Source of the DNA: Methylibium sp. NZG
Lineage (GTDB): Bacteria; Pseudomonadota; Gammaproteobacteria; Burkholderiales; Burkholderiaceae_C
Assembly: GCA_001263235.1 (NCBI GenBank)
Contig: LGRD01000036.1
Location: forward strand, 1 to 64,000
Length of the DNA stretch: 64,000 nt
Direction of reading: 5' to 3'
Numbering within the stretch: the first letter of the stretch is position 1; each line of letters starts with the position of its first letter. Shown piece after piece: positions 35,679-44,978 of the stretch. A program made the translations under genes and the position numbers. The notes below the pieces were generated by a model. The model saw only the letters and a list, made by a program, of their open reading frames with translations. It made no database searches and was not told the DNA's origin.

Positions 35679-36665
35679 ATGAAAAGTCTGCTTCTCGCCC
35701 TGTCGGTGATCGTTGCGTCGGCGGGCATGATGCCGCTCTCGGCCGACGCCAAACGCATCGGCAGCGGCAACTCGTCGGGCATGAAGCGCGACATGCCCGC
35801 ACGTTCGGCCCCCGACGCCACGCCGGCCAAGCCGGCTGGGCCTGCCGCCGCAGCCGCGCCGGCAACCGCGGGTGCCGCAGCCGCCGCAGCGGCGCCCAAG
35901 CGCTCGTGGATGGGCCCGATCGCCGGCCTCGCCGCCGGTTTGGGCATCGCCGCGCTGATGAGCTCGATGGGCTTGGGCGACGAGCTCGCCAACTTCGTCA
36001 TGCTGGCCTTGCTTGCGGTGGTCGCTTTCGTTGCGATCCGCTTCCTGCTGCGTCGCTTCGGTCCGCAGGCAGGTGCTGCTGCGGGTGCACGGCAGGGGCC
36101 GCAGTTGGCCGGCGCCGGCGCATCGGCGGGGGGCAACGCTGGAAGCTTCGGCATGCAGCGCACGGCAGAGGTCGAATCCGCGACCAGCCGGCTGCCGGGC
36201 GGCTCCAGTTCCACCTGGGGCCCAAGCGCGGTGGCGCCGGAGCAGTCGGCTGCCGCCTCGTTCGGGGCAGCAGCCGCCCGCACGGTGTCGCTGCCGGCCG
36301 ACTTCGACGCGCCTGCTTTCGAGCGCGTCGCCAAGATGATCTTCATCCGCATGCAAGCAGCCAACGACGCTGGCGATCTGAACGACCTGCGCAACTTCAC
36401 CACGCCCGAGTTGTTTGCGGCGATCAAGCTCGACCTGCAGGACCGCGGGGGTGTTGCACAAACCACCGACGTCGAGAAGATCGACGCGCAGGTGGTGGAC
36501 TACGCGGCCGAAGCCGACCGCAACGTCGTCAGCGTGCGCTTCACTGGCCTCGTGCGTGAAGAGCAGGACGCGGCTGCGACCGAGGTCGACGAGGTCTGGC
36601 ACCTGGTCAAGCCGACCGACGGCAGCCGCGAGTGGGCCATCGCCGGTATTCAGCAGTACGCCTGA
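35679..36665 (+). CDS. Tim44-like domain membrane protein
   Basis: 328 residues. A signal peptide (LLLALSVIVASAGMMPLSADA) precedes a motif-rich segment KRIGSGNSSGMKRDMP, which is typical of bacterial Tim44-domain proteins. An Ala linker and two hydrophobic helices follow (MGPIAGLAAGLGIAALMSSM and FVMLALLAVVAFVAIRFLL). The C-terminal Tim44/TimA domain (about 205-328) includes FERVAKMIFIRMQAANDAGD and RNFTTPELFAAIKLDL. These proteins are inner-membrane anchored and their role is unclear, although an import-like role has been proposed by fold. It is a stand-alone gene ending in a strong terminator. Confidence 0.9.
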   Translation: MKSLLLALSVIVASAGMMPLSADAKRIGSGNSSGMKRDMPARSAPDATPAKPAGPAAAAAPATAGAAAAAAAPKRSWMGPIAGLAAGLGIAALMSSMGLGDELANFVMLALLAVVAFVAIRFLLRRFGPQAGAAAGARQGPQLAGAGASAGGNAGSFGMQRTAEVESATSRLPGGSSSTWGPSAVAPEQSAAASFGAAAARTVSLPADFDAPAFERVAKMIFIRMQAANDAGDLNDLRNFTTPELFAAIKLDLQDRGGVAQTTDVEKIDAQVVDYAAEADRNVVSVRFTGLVREEQDAAATEVDEVWHLVKPTDGSREWAIAGIQQYA

Positions 36666-36693
36666 TCGAGAGGGCGTTGTCGCACTCGGACCA

Positions 36694-36720
36694 AAAAAAG
36701 GGGCTTCGGCCCCTTTTCTC
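36694..36720 (+). terminator. Rho-independent terminator after the Tim44-domain gene
   Basis: AAAAGGGGC-TTCG-GCCCCTTTT at 36696-36717 is a perfect 9-bp stem with a UUCG tetraloop. It is flanked by A and T runs, so it can act in both directions and also serves the converging GGDEF/EAL gene. Confidence 0.9.
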
Positions 36721-36750
36721 ATGGTGGCGCGCCGTGGTGGCGTGCCTCCG

Positions 36751-39417
36751 TCAATGCACCGTGATGCCGGCGAAGTCGCTGTCGCCGAGCGGCGCCCTGC
36801 GGCTGGCGTCGGCGCTGACGGCCACCTGTTCATCGCCCAACCAGGCTTCCGCCATCTCGGGCGACAGCGGCCGCGCCAGCAGGTAGCCCTGGCCGAACCC
36901 GCAGCCGAGTTCGCGCAGCTTGCTCAATTGCGCCGGCGACTCGATGCCCTCGGCGATGACCGCGCGGCCGAGCGAATGGCCGAGCGTGACGATCGCCTTC
37001 ACGACCTCTGAGTTGCGCGTGCCGTCCTGCAGCCGCTGCACGAACGAGCGGTCGATCTTCAGGCTGGTGATCGGCAGCGTGGACAGGTAGGACAGCGACG
37101 AGTAGCCCGTGCCGAAGTCGTCCACGCTCAGGCCGACGCCGAGTTCGCGCAGTTGTGTCATCGTCTCCAGCGCACTGTCCAGGCGCTTCATCAGCATGCT
37201 CTCGGTGATCTCCAGCGTCAGCTGACAAGGCTCCAGGCCGTTGGTCAGCAAGGCGCGCGTCACGTGCGACACCAGCGCCAGCCGGCACAGGTCGGTGCCG
37301 GAGACGTTGACCTGCATGCGCAGCTTGCCCGCATGGCTGGCAGCGGCCTGCCACGACTTCACTTGCCGGCACGCCCGCGTGAGCACCAGCTCGGTCAGCG
37401 TGCCGATCAGCCCGCACTCTTCGGCGATCGGGATGAACACATCGGGCCCGACCAGCCCACGGTCCGGGTGGTTCCAGCGCAGCAGCGCCTCGAAGCTGTT
37501 GATCCTGCCGCTGCCCAGGTCGTAGATCGGTTGGTAGGCCAGGAAGAGTTCGTCGCTCTCGATCGCACGGCGCAGGTCGCGCTCCAGGTGCAACTGGTCG
37601 GCGATGTGCGCGCGCAAGCTGGCGTCGAACACCGCGTAGCGTGCGCGGCCGCCGGCCTTGGCGCGGTACATCGCAATGTCGGCGTCGCGCAGCACATCGC
37701 CCGGCGAGTCGTAGCCGATGCTGCTGAAGGTGATGCCGATGCTCGCGCTGCTGTTGACCTCGGTGCCGCCCACGAGGTAGGGCTTGCGCAGCGCCACCTG
37801 CAGCCGCTCTGCCATCGCCACCGCGAGGTGCTCGCCCTCCAGGTCTTCGATCAGGATCGCAAATTCGTCGCCCCCCAGCCGGCCCACCGTGTCGCCCGGC
37901 CGCACCTGCTTGAGGATGCGGTGCGCCACCGTGACCAGAAACTCGTCGCCCACGCTGTGGCCGAGCGTGTCGTTGATGAGCTTGAAGCGGTCGAAGTCGA
38001 GGTACATCAGCGCGAAGTTGCGGCGCCGGTCGGCATTGCAGCGTTCCACCGCCAGGGCCAGGCTGTGGCCGAACCGCACCCGGTTGACGAGCGAGGTCAG
38101 GCTGTCGTGATAGGCCATGTGGTGCAGCTTCGCCTCGGCGTCGCGCCGGGCGGTGATGTCCTGCACCTGCAGGATCAGGCAGGGCGCGCCCGAGGTGCGG
38201 CCCGAAAAGTAGCCGCAGTGCAGCGAGATCCACACCTCGTGCCCCAGCGCGTGCCGGCAGCGCAGTTCGACCGACGCGGACTCGGTCTCCTGCGCGACCA
38301 CGCGGCGCAACTGGTCGCCCAGCACGCTCACGTCGGCCACGTCCAGAAAGGTGTTGAACTCGCGGCCGACGATCTCGCCCTCGGTGTGCCCGATCAGCGC
38401 GCACAACGCGCTGTTGACCTGCAGCACCTGCCCCTCGGTGGACACTAGCGCCATGCCGATGGCGGCGTGCGAAAACGCACTGTGGAAGCGCCGCTCGCTC
38501 TCTTGCAGCTCCAGCACGTGCTTGGCCGACTGCGCCGCCTCGCGCTCTGCCGCCTCGACGCGCGCGCGGGCGGCGGTGTCGTCGGTCTCGCGCTGCCGGA
38601 AGTGGTAGTGCAGCATCGTCAGCATCATCCCGATGATCGGCACCGCCGCCGCCACCACGGCCAGGCCGAAGTGCTGCGAGGTCAGGAACAGCAGTGCCGC
38701 CACCAGCGCGCTGGTGGCGTAGGTGATGCCGACCCAGCCGAAGTTGCCGAAGAAGTCGGTCAGCCGCAACGGCTCGTTGCGCTTGAGGTGGATGACCAGC
38801 GTGACGAGCAGCGTGTTGAGCAGGAAGTAGGCGATGGCCACGCCCATCGCCGCCACCAGGATCACCGCCTCGTTGAGCGCACCCGCTGCCCGCAGACCGG
38901 TCAGCACCGCATGCAGCGCCCAGCCCACCACCGACATCGCGATGGCCGCCATGGCCGGGCTGGCCAGCCGGCTCGTCCAGCGCTTGGAGCTGCGCGCCGA
39001 GCCGACGAAGGCCTCGCCCGCAGCGGCGAGCACCGCCGCGGCGGGCCCGTGCATCAGCAGCAGCAGGAAGATGAAGACCTCGCCTGCGGCAAACGAGTTC
39101 TTCGATCCCGGCACCCGCACCGGGTACAACCCCGCCAGCATCGCCACCAGGCAGCCGCCCAGCACCTGCAGCAACCCCGCATTGGGCAGGCCCGCCACCG
39201 CCACCGCCGAGGCAGCCAACGCAACCGAACCCAGCACGACCATCGCCCACCAGTACGCCGCTGCCTTGCGGTTGTAGTCCGGCATCAGCGCCGCATGCAA
39301 ACGCACCCACCAGGTGGCGGGGGCGCCTTCCGCGGCGGTCTCTGGGCCTGTCACTGGGCCTGTCGCTGGGCCTGTCTCTGCGGCTGTCTCTGCCGCGTTG
39401 GCGGGTGTGGCATTCAT
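36751..39417 (-). CDS. Membrane GGDEF-EAL cyclic di-GMP enzyme with PAS domain
   Basis: 888 residues. A low-complexity N-terminus (TAAETGPATGPVTGPETAAE) is followed by about eight membrane helices (40-260), a coiled coil and a PAS domain (about 305-430, FHSAFSHAAIGMALVSTEGQ). The GGDEF domain (about 440-605) has GRLGGDEFAILIEDL. The EAL domain (about 620-875) has FEALLRWNHP, then VNVSGTDLCR, LEITESML and VDDFGTGYSSLSYL, so both catalytic signatures are intact. It could make and degrade cyclic di-GMP. Dual proteins usually act mainly as phosphodiesterases, with GGDEF as a GTP sensor. The membrane module has no recognised ligand. Confidence 0.92.
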   Translation of the reverse strand: MNATPANAAETAAETGPATGPVTGPETAAEGAPATWWVRLHAALMPDYNRKAAAYWWAMVVLGSVALAASAVAVAGLPNAGLLQVLGGCLVAMLAGLYPVRVPGSKNSFAAGEVFIFLLLLMHGPAAAVLAAAGEAFVGSARSSKRWTSRLASPAMAAIAMSVVGWALHAVLTGLRAAGALNEAVILVAAMGVAIAYFLLNTLLVTLVIHLKRNEPLRLTDFFGNFGWVGITYATSALVAALLFLTSQHFGLAVVAAAVPIIGMMLTMLHYHFRQRETDDTAARARVEAAEREAAQSAKHVLELQESERRFHSAFSHAAIGMALVSTEGQVLQVNSALCALIGHTEGEIVGREFNTFLDVADVSVLGDQLRRVVAQETESASVELRCRHALGHEVWISLHCGYFSGRTSGAPCLILQVQDITARRDAEAKLHHMAYHDSLTSLVNRVRFGHSLALAVERCNADRRRNFALMYLDFDRFKLINDTLGHSVGDEFLVTVAHRILKQVRPGDTVGRLGGDEFAILIEDLEGEHLAVAMAERLQVALRKPYLVGGTEVNSSASIGITFSSIGYDSPGDVLRDADIAMYRAKAGGRARYAVFDASLRAHIADQLHLERDLRRAIESDELFLAYQPIYDLGSGRINSFEALLRWNHPDRGLVGPDVFIPIAEECGLIGTLTELVLTRACRQVKSWQAAASHAGKLRMQVNVSGTDLCRLALVSHVTRALLTNGLEPCQLTLEITESMLMKRLDSALETMTQLRELGVGLSVDDFGTGYSSLSYLSTLPITSLKIDRSFVQRLQDGTRNSEVVKAIVTLGHSLGRAVIAEGIESPAQLSKLRELGCGFGQGYLLARPLSPEMAEAWLGDEQVAVSADASRRAPLGDSDFAGITVH

Positions 39418-39564
39418 GGCTCGGTGGTCCGTGGCTGGCGGCCGGTCACCCGGCGGCGCCGGCTGTGTCGATCAACGACTTATCGGTGCTTGGCCCAGCG
39501 AACTGAAGCCGTCTCCGACCGCCGACGCTCGGGTCTCGTCGTCGAATCCTCGCGAGCGCCTGGC

Positions 39565-41823
39565 TCACCGCTCGCCGAACACCACCCCCTCGCTGAGCAC
39601 CAGGCCTTCGCTCAACACCAGCCCCTCGCTCAACACCAGGCCTTCGCTGAGCACCAGGCCTTCACTCAGCACCAGGCCTTCGCTGAGAACGAGGCCCTCG
39701 CTCAACACCAGGCCCTCGCTGAGCACCAGCCCGTTGCCCAGCACCAGGCCGCTGCCGCTCGACAGCCAGCCCGACAGCGTCGTGGTGGGAATGAACGCCC
39801 CGGTCTTGCCGATGAAGGAACTGGCGCCTGCCATTGCGTTGGCGCTGATCACGCCAGCAGTCAGCAACACCTGGTTCGGCGCCGCCACATCGGTGAACGA
39901 CTTGACGAACCGGTTGGCAACGATGCCCGTGCCCGACCAATACACCGGCACGCGTTTGCGCACCACGCCGCTGGCCCAGGTCAGGCGCGGGTCCCAGATC
40001 GGCTGGTACTTGGTGAACAGCGCCGGGCCGCTGAGCACGTGCGAGCCGCCAGCAAACACCATACGCGACCAGTTGAACGCCGCCCCGTTGACAGTGGATG
40101 TGGCTGCCGGCATGGCCTTGCCGGTGGCCAGCATCGACGCGCCGACGGCAATGCTGCCGGCGTTGACGACCGTGCCCAGGTCGGTGCGCAGCACCTTGGC
40201 CAGCTTCACCGCACCGTCCACGTTGAGCAAGCCGGCGCCTTGCTGCAGCAGGTTGGTGTTGGGCAGCGGCTGTGCGGTGTACTGCAGGATGGCCTTGATG
40301 AGCGGCGGCGTGAGGCCCGGGTTGGCCTGCAGTATCAGCGCCACGGCGCCGGCCACTGCGGGGGCCGAGATCGACGTGCCGCTCATCAGCATCTGCGTTT
40401 CGCCGTAAACCTGCGTGATGCCCACCGGCGTCACCAGGTTGTTGTAGAACGTTTTGGCCAACAGGTTCCACTCCGGAACGGCAACGTAGGCGCGGGTGGC
40501 GGCTGCGCCCACGATTTTGTTGCCTGGGGCCACCAGGTCGGGCTTGAGCAGGTTGTCCACGCGACGCACGCCGCTGGCGTCGACATAGGCGCCACGGGTC
40601 GGCCCGCGCGAGCTGAACATGTTCACGATGTCGTCGCTGCGGGCGACCGTGCTGTTGAAGTTGGCCGCACCGACGGTGATGACCGACGGGTCGTTGCCCG
40701 GCGAGCTGATGCGCCCGTAGACCTCCTTGCCCAGCAGGTTCTTGCCGAAGTTGCCCGCCGCCACCACCACGGTGATGCCGGCCGCTGTGGCGCTGCGCAC
40801 GGCCACGCACAGCGGGTCGGTCTGCCAGGTCTCGGTCGAATCGGTCGCCAGGCTCAGGTTGAGCACGCGGATGTTGTATGCCTTGGCGTGGTAAATCGCC
40901 CACTGGATGCCCTCCAGCGCATCGCTGACGGTGCCGAAGCCCAGGCCATTGAGCACCTTGACGTCGTAGATGTTGGCGTTGGGCGCGACACCGGTGGTGT
41001 CTGGCGTGCCAGGGCCATAGAACTTGGCACGCCCGGCGGCGACCGAGGCCACGTGGGTGCCGTGGCCATACGCATCGTGGATATCGGAAGCGTCGGCGGC
41101 AATCGCGTTCTCGTAGGTCGCAAGCGCCGCGCTGCCCGGCATCAGCGACGTGGCGCCGCCGGTGGGCGTGACCCAGTTCTGCACGCTGTTGTTCAGCATG
41201 TTCACGTTGCGCTTGACGCGGTAGCCGGCGGTCGAGTCGGCAAACGCCCAGTGCTCGCGCATGACGCCGGAGTCGAGCACGGCAATGCCGACGCCGGTGC
41301 CGTCCAGGCCGAGGTAGTTCGTCTTGGTGCTGCCGGTGCGCACGGCGCTGGTGAGCGACCCGGTGATCGACTCCAGCGCGCTTGCGGTGCGGTGCGTGTC
41401 GCGGTTGGGCGAGACGCTGACGACATCGTCGCGCGCGGCGAGTGCCTTTGCGTGCCGGGCCTTGATCTGCACCGTCATCGCGTGCACCGCCGGGTGAACT
41501 GCGAGCACGGTGCCGCCGATGCGCTCGACATGCGCACGCAACTCGGTCATCGAGGGGTCGGGCGAATCGCTGACGATGATCGCCTGGATGTGGCGCACGC
41601 CGCCCACATCACGAGCCCAGCGGGCTCGCGGCTTGCGGTGCTCGGTCGCCTCTTCGTCCAGGTCGCGCGACACCTTGTGATCCTTGTGTGGCCGGTCGCC
41701 GAACGGGCGTGCCTGCACCGGCTGCAGCCCCAGGCTCGCGATCAGCAGCAGCAGCATCAACACCATGGCGTTGCGCCAGCGGCGGCGCTCGATCAGGACG
41801 ATGAAGGGGATCAGAAGGTTCAT
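39565..41823 (-). CDS. S8 (subtilisin-like) serine peptidase with LVLSEG hexapeptide repeat tail
   Basis: 752 residues from the ATG at 41823 (GGAG eight bases upstream). A signal anchor (MVLMLLLLIASLGLQPVQA) precedes an inhibitor-I9-like prodomain (about 60-125). The catalytic triad is complete: Asp in GVGIAVLDSGV, His in DAYGHGTHVASVAAG and Ser in LMSGTSISAPAVAGA. After a beta-rich region (about 500-680) the protein ends in eight consecutive LVLSEG hexapeptides (VVFGER at the very end), each encoded by an 18-base repeat. It is predicted secreted and self-processing. The tail may be a secretion, surface-attachment or assembly signal. Confidence 0.9.
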   Translation of the reverse strand: MNLLIPFIVLIERRRWRNAMVLMLLLLIASLGLQPVQARPFGDRPHKDHKVSRDLDEEATEHRKPRARWARDVGGVRHIQAIIVSDSPDPSMTELRAHVERIGGTVLAVHPAVHAMTVQIKARHAKALAARDDVVSVSPNRDTHRTASALESITGSLTSAVRTGSTKTNYLGLDGTGVGIAVLDSGVMREHWAFADSTAGYRVKRNVNMLNNSVQNWVTPTGGATSLMPGSAALATYENAIAADASDIHDAYGHGTHVASVAAGRAKFYGPGTPDTTGVAPNANIYDVKVLNGLGFGTVSDALEGIQWAIYHAKAYNIRVLNLSLATDSTETWQTDPLCVAVRSATAAGITVVVAAGNFGKNLLGKEVYGRISSPGNDPSVITVGAANFNSTVARSDDIVNMFSSRGPTRGAYVDASGVRRVDNLLKPDLVAPGNKIVGAAATRAYVAVPEWNLLAKTFYNNLVTPVGITQVYGETQMLMSGTSISAPAVAGAVALILQANPGLTPPLIKAILQYTAQPLPNTNLLQQGAGLLNVDGAVKLAKVLRTDLGTVVNAGSIAVGASMLATGKAMPAATSTVNGAAFNWSRMVFAGGSHVLSGPALFTKYQPIWDPRLTWASGVVRKRVPVYWSGTGIVANRFVKSFTDVAAPNQVLLTAGVISANAMAGASSFIGKTGAFIPTTTLSGWLSSGSGLVLGNGLVLSEGLVLSEGLVLSEGLVLSEGLVLSEGLVLSEGLVLSEGLVLSEGVVFGER
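39580..39741 (-). repeat. Nine tandem 18-base repeats in the 3' end of the subtilase gene
   Basis: Units such as CACCAGGCCTTCGCTGAG (plus-strand reading) repeat nine times with only third-position or near-silent changes. Eight encode LSEG-LV or LSEG-VV and the outermost one (39724-39741) encodes LGNG-LV. The mostly synonymous divergence implies selection for the hexapeptide, and the count could vary between strains. Confidence 0.95.
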
Positions 41824-42129
41824 CAATTCGCTCCGTGGATTCAGCAGACTGCGCACAACAGACGGGCCTTGCGCGGTGCCGGGAGCATCTCAGGAACCCC
41901 TTGAATCAGGGGTGAATGAAGGCCAGAAAAGTGACCGATTCGACGTGCTTTTTGCGCGATCAGATCGCTCCATTTTTCCGCTCGGCACGCTGCCAAAAAA
42001 CTTGAGCGGAGATTTCGTGACCGATTCTTGGCATCATCGCGGGCCGCGAATTGCGTGATCCGACGTGCTTCGCGCAGCGGCAAGGCGCAACCCGAGAAGC
42101 AGCTTCGCAACTCACCCGATCGAGCCACC
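41824..42129. other. 306-base divergent intergenic region between subtilase and SDR genes
   Basis: This contains an imperfect hairpin ACCCCT-tgaatc-AGGGGT (41896-41913), an A/T-richer stretch at 41930-42030 and two GTGACCGATTC boxes (near 41932 and 42018). GACGTGCTT occurs twice (near 41943 and 42062). These direct repeats could be binding sites for a regulator of either gene. No promoter hexamers are certain and no further gene is seen. Confidence 0.4.
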
Positions 42130-42888
42130 ATGAGTTCACACCTTTTCGTTCTGACCGGCGCGTCACGCGGGCTCGGCCTGGCCATGGCCACGCAGCTGCT
42201 GTCACCCGAGCACCGGCTGCTGTGCCTGTCGCGCAAGACCAGCGCCGCGTTGACCGCGGAGGCGGCCAGCACAGGGGCGGGCCTTGAGCAGTGGCCGATC
42301 GATCTGGCGCAACCGCTCGAAGCCGCCGCGCGCTTGCAGGCGTGGTTGCAGGAAATGGACAACACCACGCTGAGCACCGCCACGCTCATCAACAACGCCG
42401 GCGTGATCGCCCGCGTGGGCGCGATCGACGGCGACAGCGATGCCGCGCTCTCCGCTGCGTTGCGCGTGACGCTGGAAGCGCCGCTGCTGTTGTGCGCCGC
42501 CTTCTTGCGCGCCACGCGCGAATGGACGGCGCAGCGGCGCGTGCTGAACATCTCGTCCGGCCTGGGGCGCCGCGCCATGGCGGGCAGCGCCGGCTACTGC
42601 GCGGCCAAGGCCGGCATGGACCACTTCTCGCGCGCGGTGGCGCTGGACGAAGCGCAGCGCGCCCGGCCGGCGCGCATCGTCTCGCTCGCTCCCGGTGTGA
42701 TCGACACCGACATGCAGGTGCAATTGCGCAGCGCCGACGCGGCCGGGTTTCCCGAGCAGGGAATGTTCATCAAGCTCAAGGCGGCCGGCCAGCTCAGCTC
42801 ACCGCAAGACGCCGCTGCGCGCGTGCTGAGCTACCTTGCGCGGGCCGACTTCGGCGTCAACCCGGTGGCCGATGTGCGCGAGGCCTGA
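42130..42888 (+). CDS. Short-chain dehydrogenase/reductase (sepiapterin/benzil reductase-like)
   Basis: 252 residues. FVLTGASRGLGLAMATQLL is the nucleotide loop, followed by TLINNAGVIARVG, the catalytic Ser in VLNISSGLGRRAMAG and YCAAKAGMDHF. The C-terminal PARIVSLAPGVIDTDMQVQL is typical of the sepiapterin reductase/benzil reductase-like branch, which acts on small carbonyl compounds with NADPH. The substrate is unknown. It is followed 22 bases later by an S9 peptidase on the same strand, so the two may share a transcript without an obvious functional link. Confidence 0.88.
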   Translation: MSSHLFVLTGASRGLGLAMATQLLSPEHRLLCLSRKTSAALTAEAASTGAGLEQWPIDLAQPLEAAARLQAWLQEMDNTTLSTATLINNAGVIARVGAIDGDSDAALSAALRVTLEAPLLLCAAFLRATREWTAQRRVLNISSGLGRRAMAGSAGYCAAKAGMDHFSRAVALDEAQRARPARIVSLAPGVIDTDMQVQLRSADAAGFPEQGMFIKLKAAGQLSSPQDAAARVLSYLARADFGVNPVADVREA

Positions 42889-42910
42889 GGCCCGCACAGA
42901 GACGACGACC

Positions 42911-44968
42911 ATGAAGCGAGCCTGCGCCCTGACGCCCGCCCTGTGTTCCGCGCTGCTGGTGCTGCTGGCCGCCTGCGGCAGCCGCCCGACCAGCGCGCCG
43001 CCGTCCGTGGCAGCAGCGGCCAGCGCGCCCGCGCGCCCGGCGGCGCCGCTCGACGTGCTGCTGCCCAACCCGAACCTGCTGGCGCAAGGCATACCGCCGA
43101 TCCCGATGAGCCTGGTGCGCCAGGCCGAGAAGTACACCGACTTCCGCGGCCACAGCTTCGTCGACTGGCACCCGACGAAGCGCGAGATGCTGGTGTCGCA
43201 CCGCGCCGCGGGCGCCAGCACGGTGCAGTTGTTCCGCATCACCCAGCCGATGGCCGCGCCCGAGCCACTGACCGACTTTGCCGACCCGGTGCGCAGCGCC
43301 CGCTACGAGCCGCGCAAGGGCGAGTACATCGTCTTCGAGCGCGGCAGCAGCGGCAACGAGGCCGACCAGGTCTACCGCATGGACCTGCCGTCGAAGAAGC
43401 TCACACTGCTGACCGACCCCGACCAGCGCCACGACATGCAGGGCTGGCTGAACCGCAGCAGCCAGATGCTGGTGATGTCGGTACCGCTGGACAAGACCGC
43501 TGTCGGCGGCACGCGCGCCACCATTTCGCAGACGCTGAAGCTGATCGACCCGCGCAGCCCCAAGACCGCGCGCACCGTGGCCGTGCTGCCGGGCGGCGGC
43601 TGGTTTGCCGGCGGCGTGTCGTGGGACGACACGCAGGTGGCGTTGACGCGCTACCTCTCGGCCGGCGAGTCGCAGCTGTGGCTGCTGAACCTGGCGACCG
43701 GCAAGAACCGGCAGCTGTTGCCGGCACCCGGCAGCAACACGCGCGCCACACACTTTGCCGGCGAGTTCAAGCGCGACGATTCGGGCATCTACGTCTACAG
43801 CGACCGCGACGGCGAGTTCCGCGAGCTGATGCTGTACCGATTCGCCACCGGCCTCATGACGCCTCTGGCGCGCCAGGTGACGTGGGACATGAGCGGCGGC
43901 ACCGTCACCGAAGACGGCAGCCTGTATGCCGCGCAGGCCAACGTGGACGGCCGCGACGAGTTGCGCCTGTTCGACGCGCGCAGCTTCAAGGAGCTGCCGC
44001 TGCCGCGCCTGCCCGCCGGCAGCGTGACCAGTTCGCGCTTTCACCGCAAGCTGCCGGCGCTGGCGTTTGCCGTGAACGGCACGCAGGGGCCGAACCAGAT
44101 CTTCTCGCTCGACCCGGCGCAGGGCACGGTCGAACAATGGACGCAGGCGCTGGCACCGCCGGGCGTGGACCCGCGCGCCTTTGCCGACCCGCAGATCGTG
44201 CGCTGGAACAGCTTCGACGGGCGCAGCATCTCGGGCCTTCTGAATCTGCCGCCCGAGCGCTTTGCGGGCAAGCGGCCGGTGCTGGTGCAGATCCACGGCG
44301 GGCCCGAGGCGCAGGCCAAGATGGGCTTCATGGGGCGCTACCAGTACTTTCTGGACGAACTCGGCATTGCCGTGATCGAGCCCAACGTGCGCGGCTCGTC
44401 GGGCTACGGCAAGACCTTCATGACGCTGGACAACGGGCGGTTGCGCGAAGACTCGGTGAAGGACATCGGCGCGCTGCTCGACTGGATCGCCACGCAGCCG
44501 CGCCTGGACGCGTCGCGCGTGGTCGTCAGCGGCGGCAGCTACGGCGGCTACATGAGTCTGGCGGTGGCGACGAACTACCCCGATCGCATTGCCGGCGCGA
44601 TCGACGTGGTCGGCATCTCGAGCTTCGTGACCTTCTTGCAGAACACCGAGAGTTACCGGCGCGACCTGCGCCGCGTCGAGTACGGCGACGAGCGCGACCC
44701 GGCGATGCGCAGCTTTCTCGACAGCATCTCGCCGCTGACCAACGCCGGCAAGATCACCCAGCCGCTGTTCGTGGTGCAAGGCAAGAACGACCCGCGCGTG
44801 CCCTACACCGAGGCCGAGCAGATCGTGGCCAGGCTGCGCGAGCAGCGCACGCCGGTGTGGTACTTGCGCGCCGAGAACGAAGGCCACGGCTTCGCACGCA
44901 AGGAGAACGCCGACTTCCAGTTCTACGCGACGGTGATGTTCTTGCAGGCGACGCTGCTGAAGCCGTGA
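42911..44968 (+). CDS. S9 family peptidase lipoprotein (dipeptidyl/acylaminoacyl peptidase type)
   Basis: 685 residues. A lipoprotein signal (LCSALLVLLAACGS) precedes a beta-propeller domain (about 60-410) with TolB/DPP-like blades (YEPRKGEYIVFERGS, SDRDGEFRELMLYRF). The alpha/beta-hydrolase domain (about 430-685) follows: the oxyanion strand VLVQIHGGPEAQAKMGFMGR, the nucleophile in VVSGGSYGGYMSLAV, the Asp in VVQGKNDPRVPYTEAE and the His in ENEGHGFARKEN. The triad is intact. It should cleave short peptides in the periplasm or at the cell surface. This is the first of two S9-type enzymes in the window (the other starts at 60822). Confidence 0.92.
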   Translation: MKRACALTPALCSALLVLLAACGSRPTSAPPSVAAAASAPARPAAPLDVLLPNPNLLAQGIPPIPMSLVRQAEKYTDFRGHSFVDWHPTKREMLVSHRAAGASTVQLFRITQPMAAPEPLTDFADPVRSARYEPRKGEYIVFERGSSGNEADQVYRMDLPSKKLTLLTDPDQRHDMQGWLNRSSQMLVMSVPLDKTAVGGTRATISQTLKLIDPRSPKTARTVAVLPGGGWFAGGVSWDDTQVALTRYLSAGESQLWLLNLATGKNRQLLPAPGSNTRATHFAGEFKRDDSGIYVYSDRDGEFRELMLYRFATGLMTPLARQVTWDMSGGTVTEDGSLYAAQANVDGRDELRLFDARSFKELPLPRLPAGSVTSSRFHRKLPALAFAVNGTQGPNQIFSLDPAQGTVEQWTQALAPPGVDPRAFADPQIVRWNSFDGRSISGLLNLPPERFAGKRPVLVQIHGGPEAQAKMGFMGRYQYFLDELGIAVIEPNVRGSSGYGKTFMTLDNGRLREDSVKDIGALLDWIATQPRLDASRVVVSGGSYGGYMSLAVATNYPDRIAGAIDVVGISSFVTFLQNTESYRRDLRRVEYGDERDPAMRSFLDSISPLTNAGKITQPLFVVQGKNDPRVPYTEAEQIVARLREQRTPVWYLRAENEGHGFARKENADFQFYATVMFLQATLLKP

Positions 44969-44978
44969 CCGTGCGCCG

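Noticed and set aside
38467-41904. 1145-codon plus-strand ORF over the GGDEF/EAL and subtilase genes
   Set aside because: It is antisense to two well-defined genes on the minus strand. Length is explained by the scarcity of stop codons at high GC.
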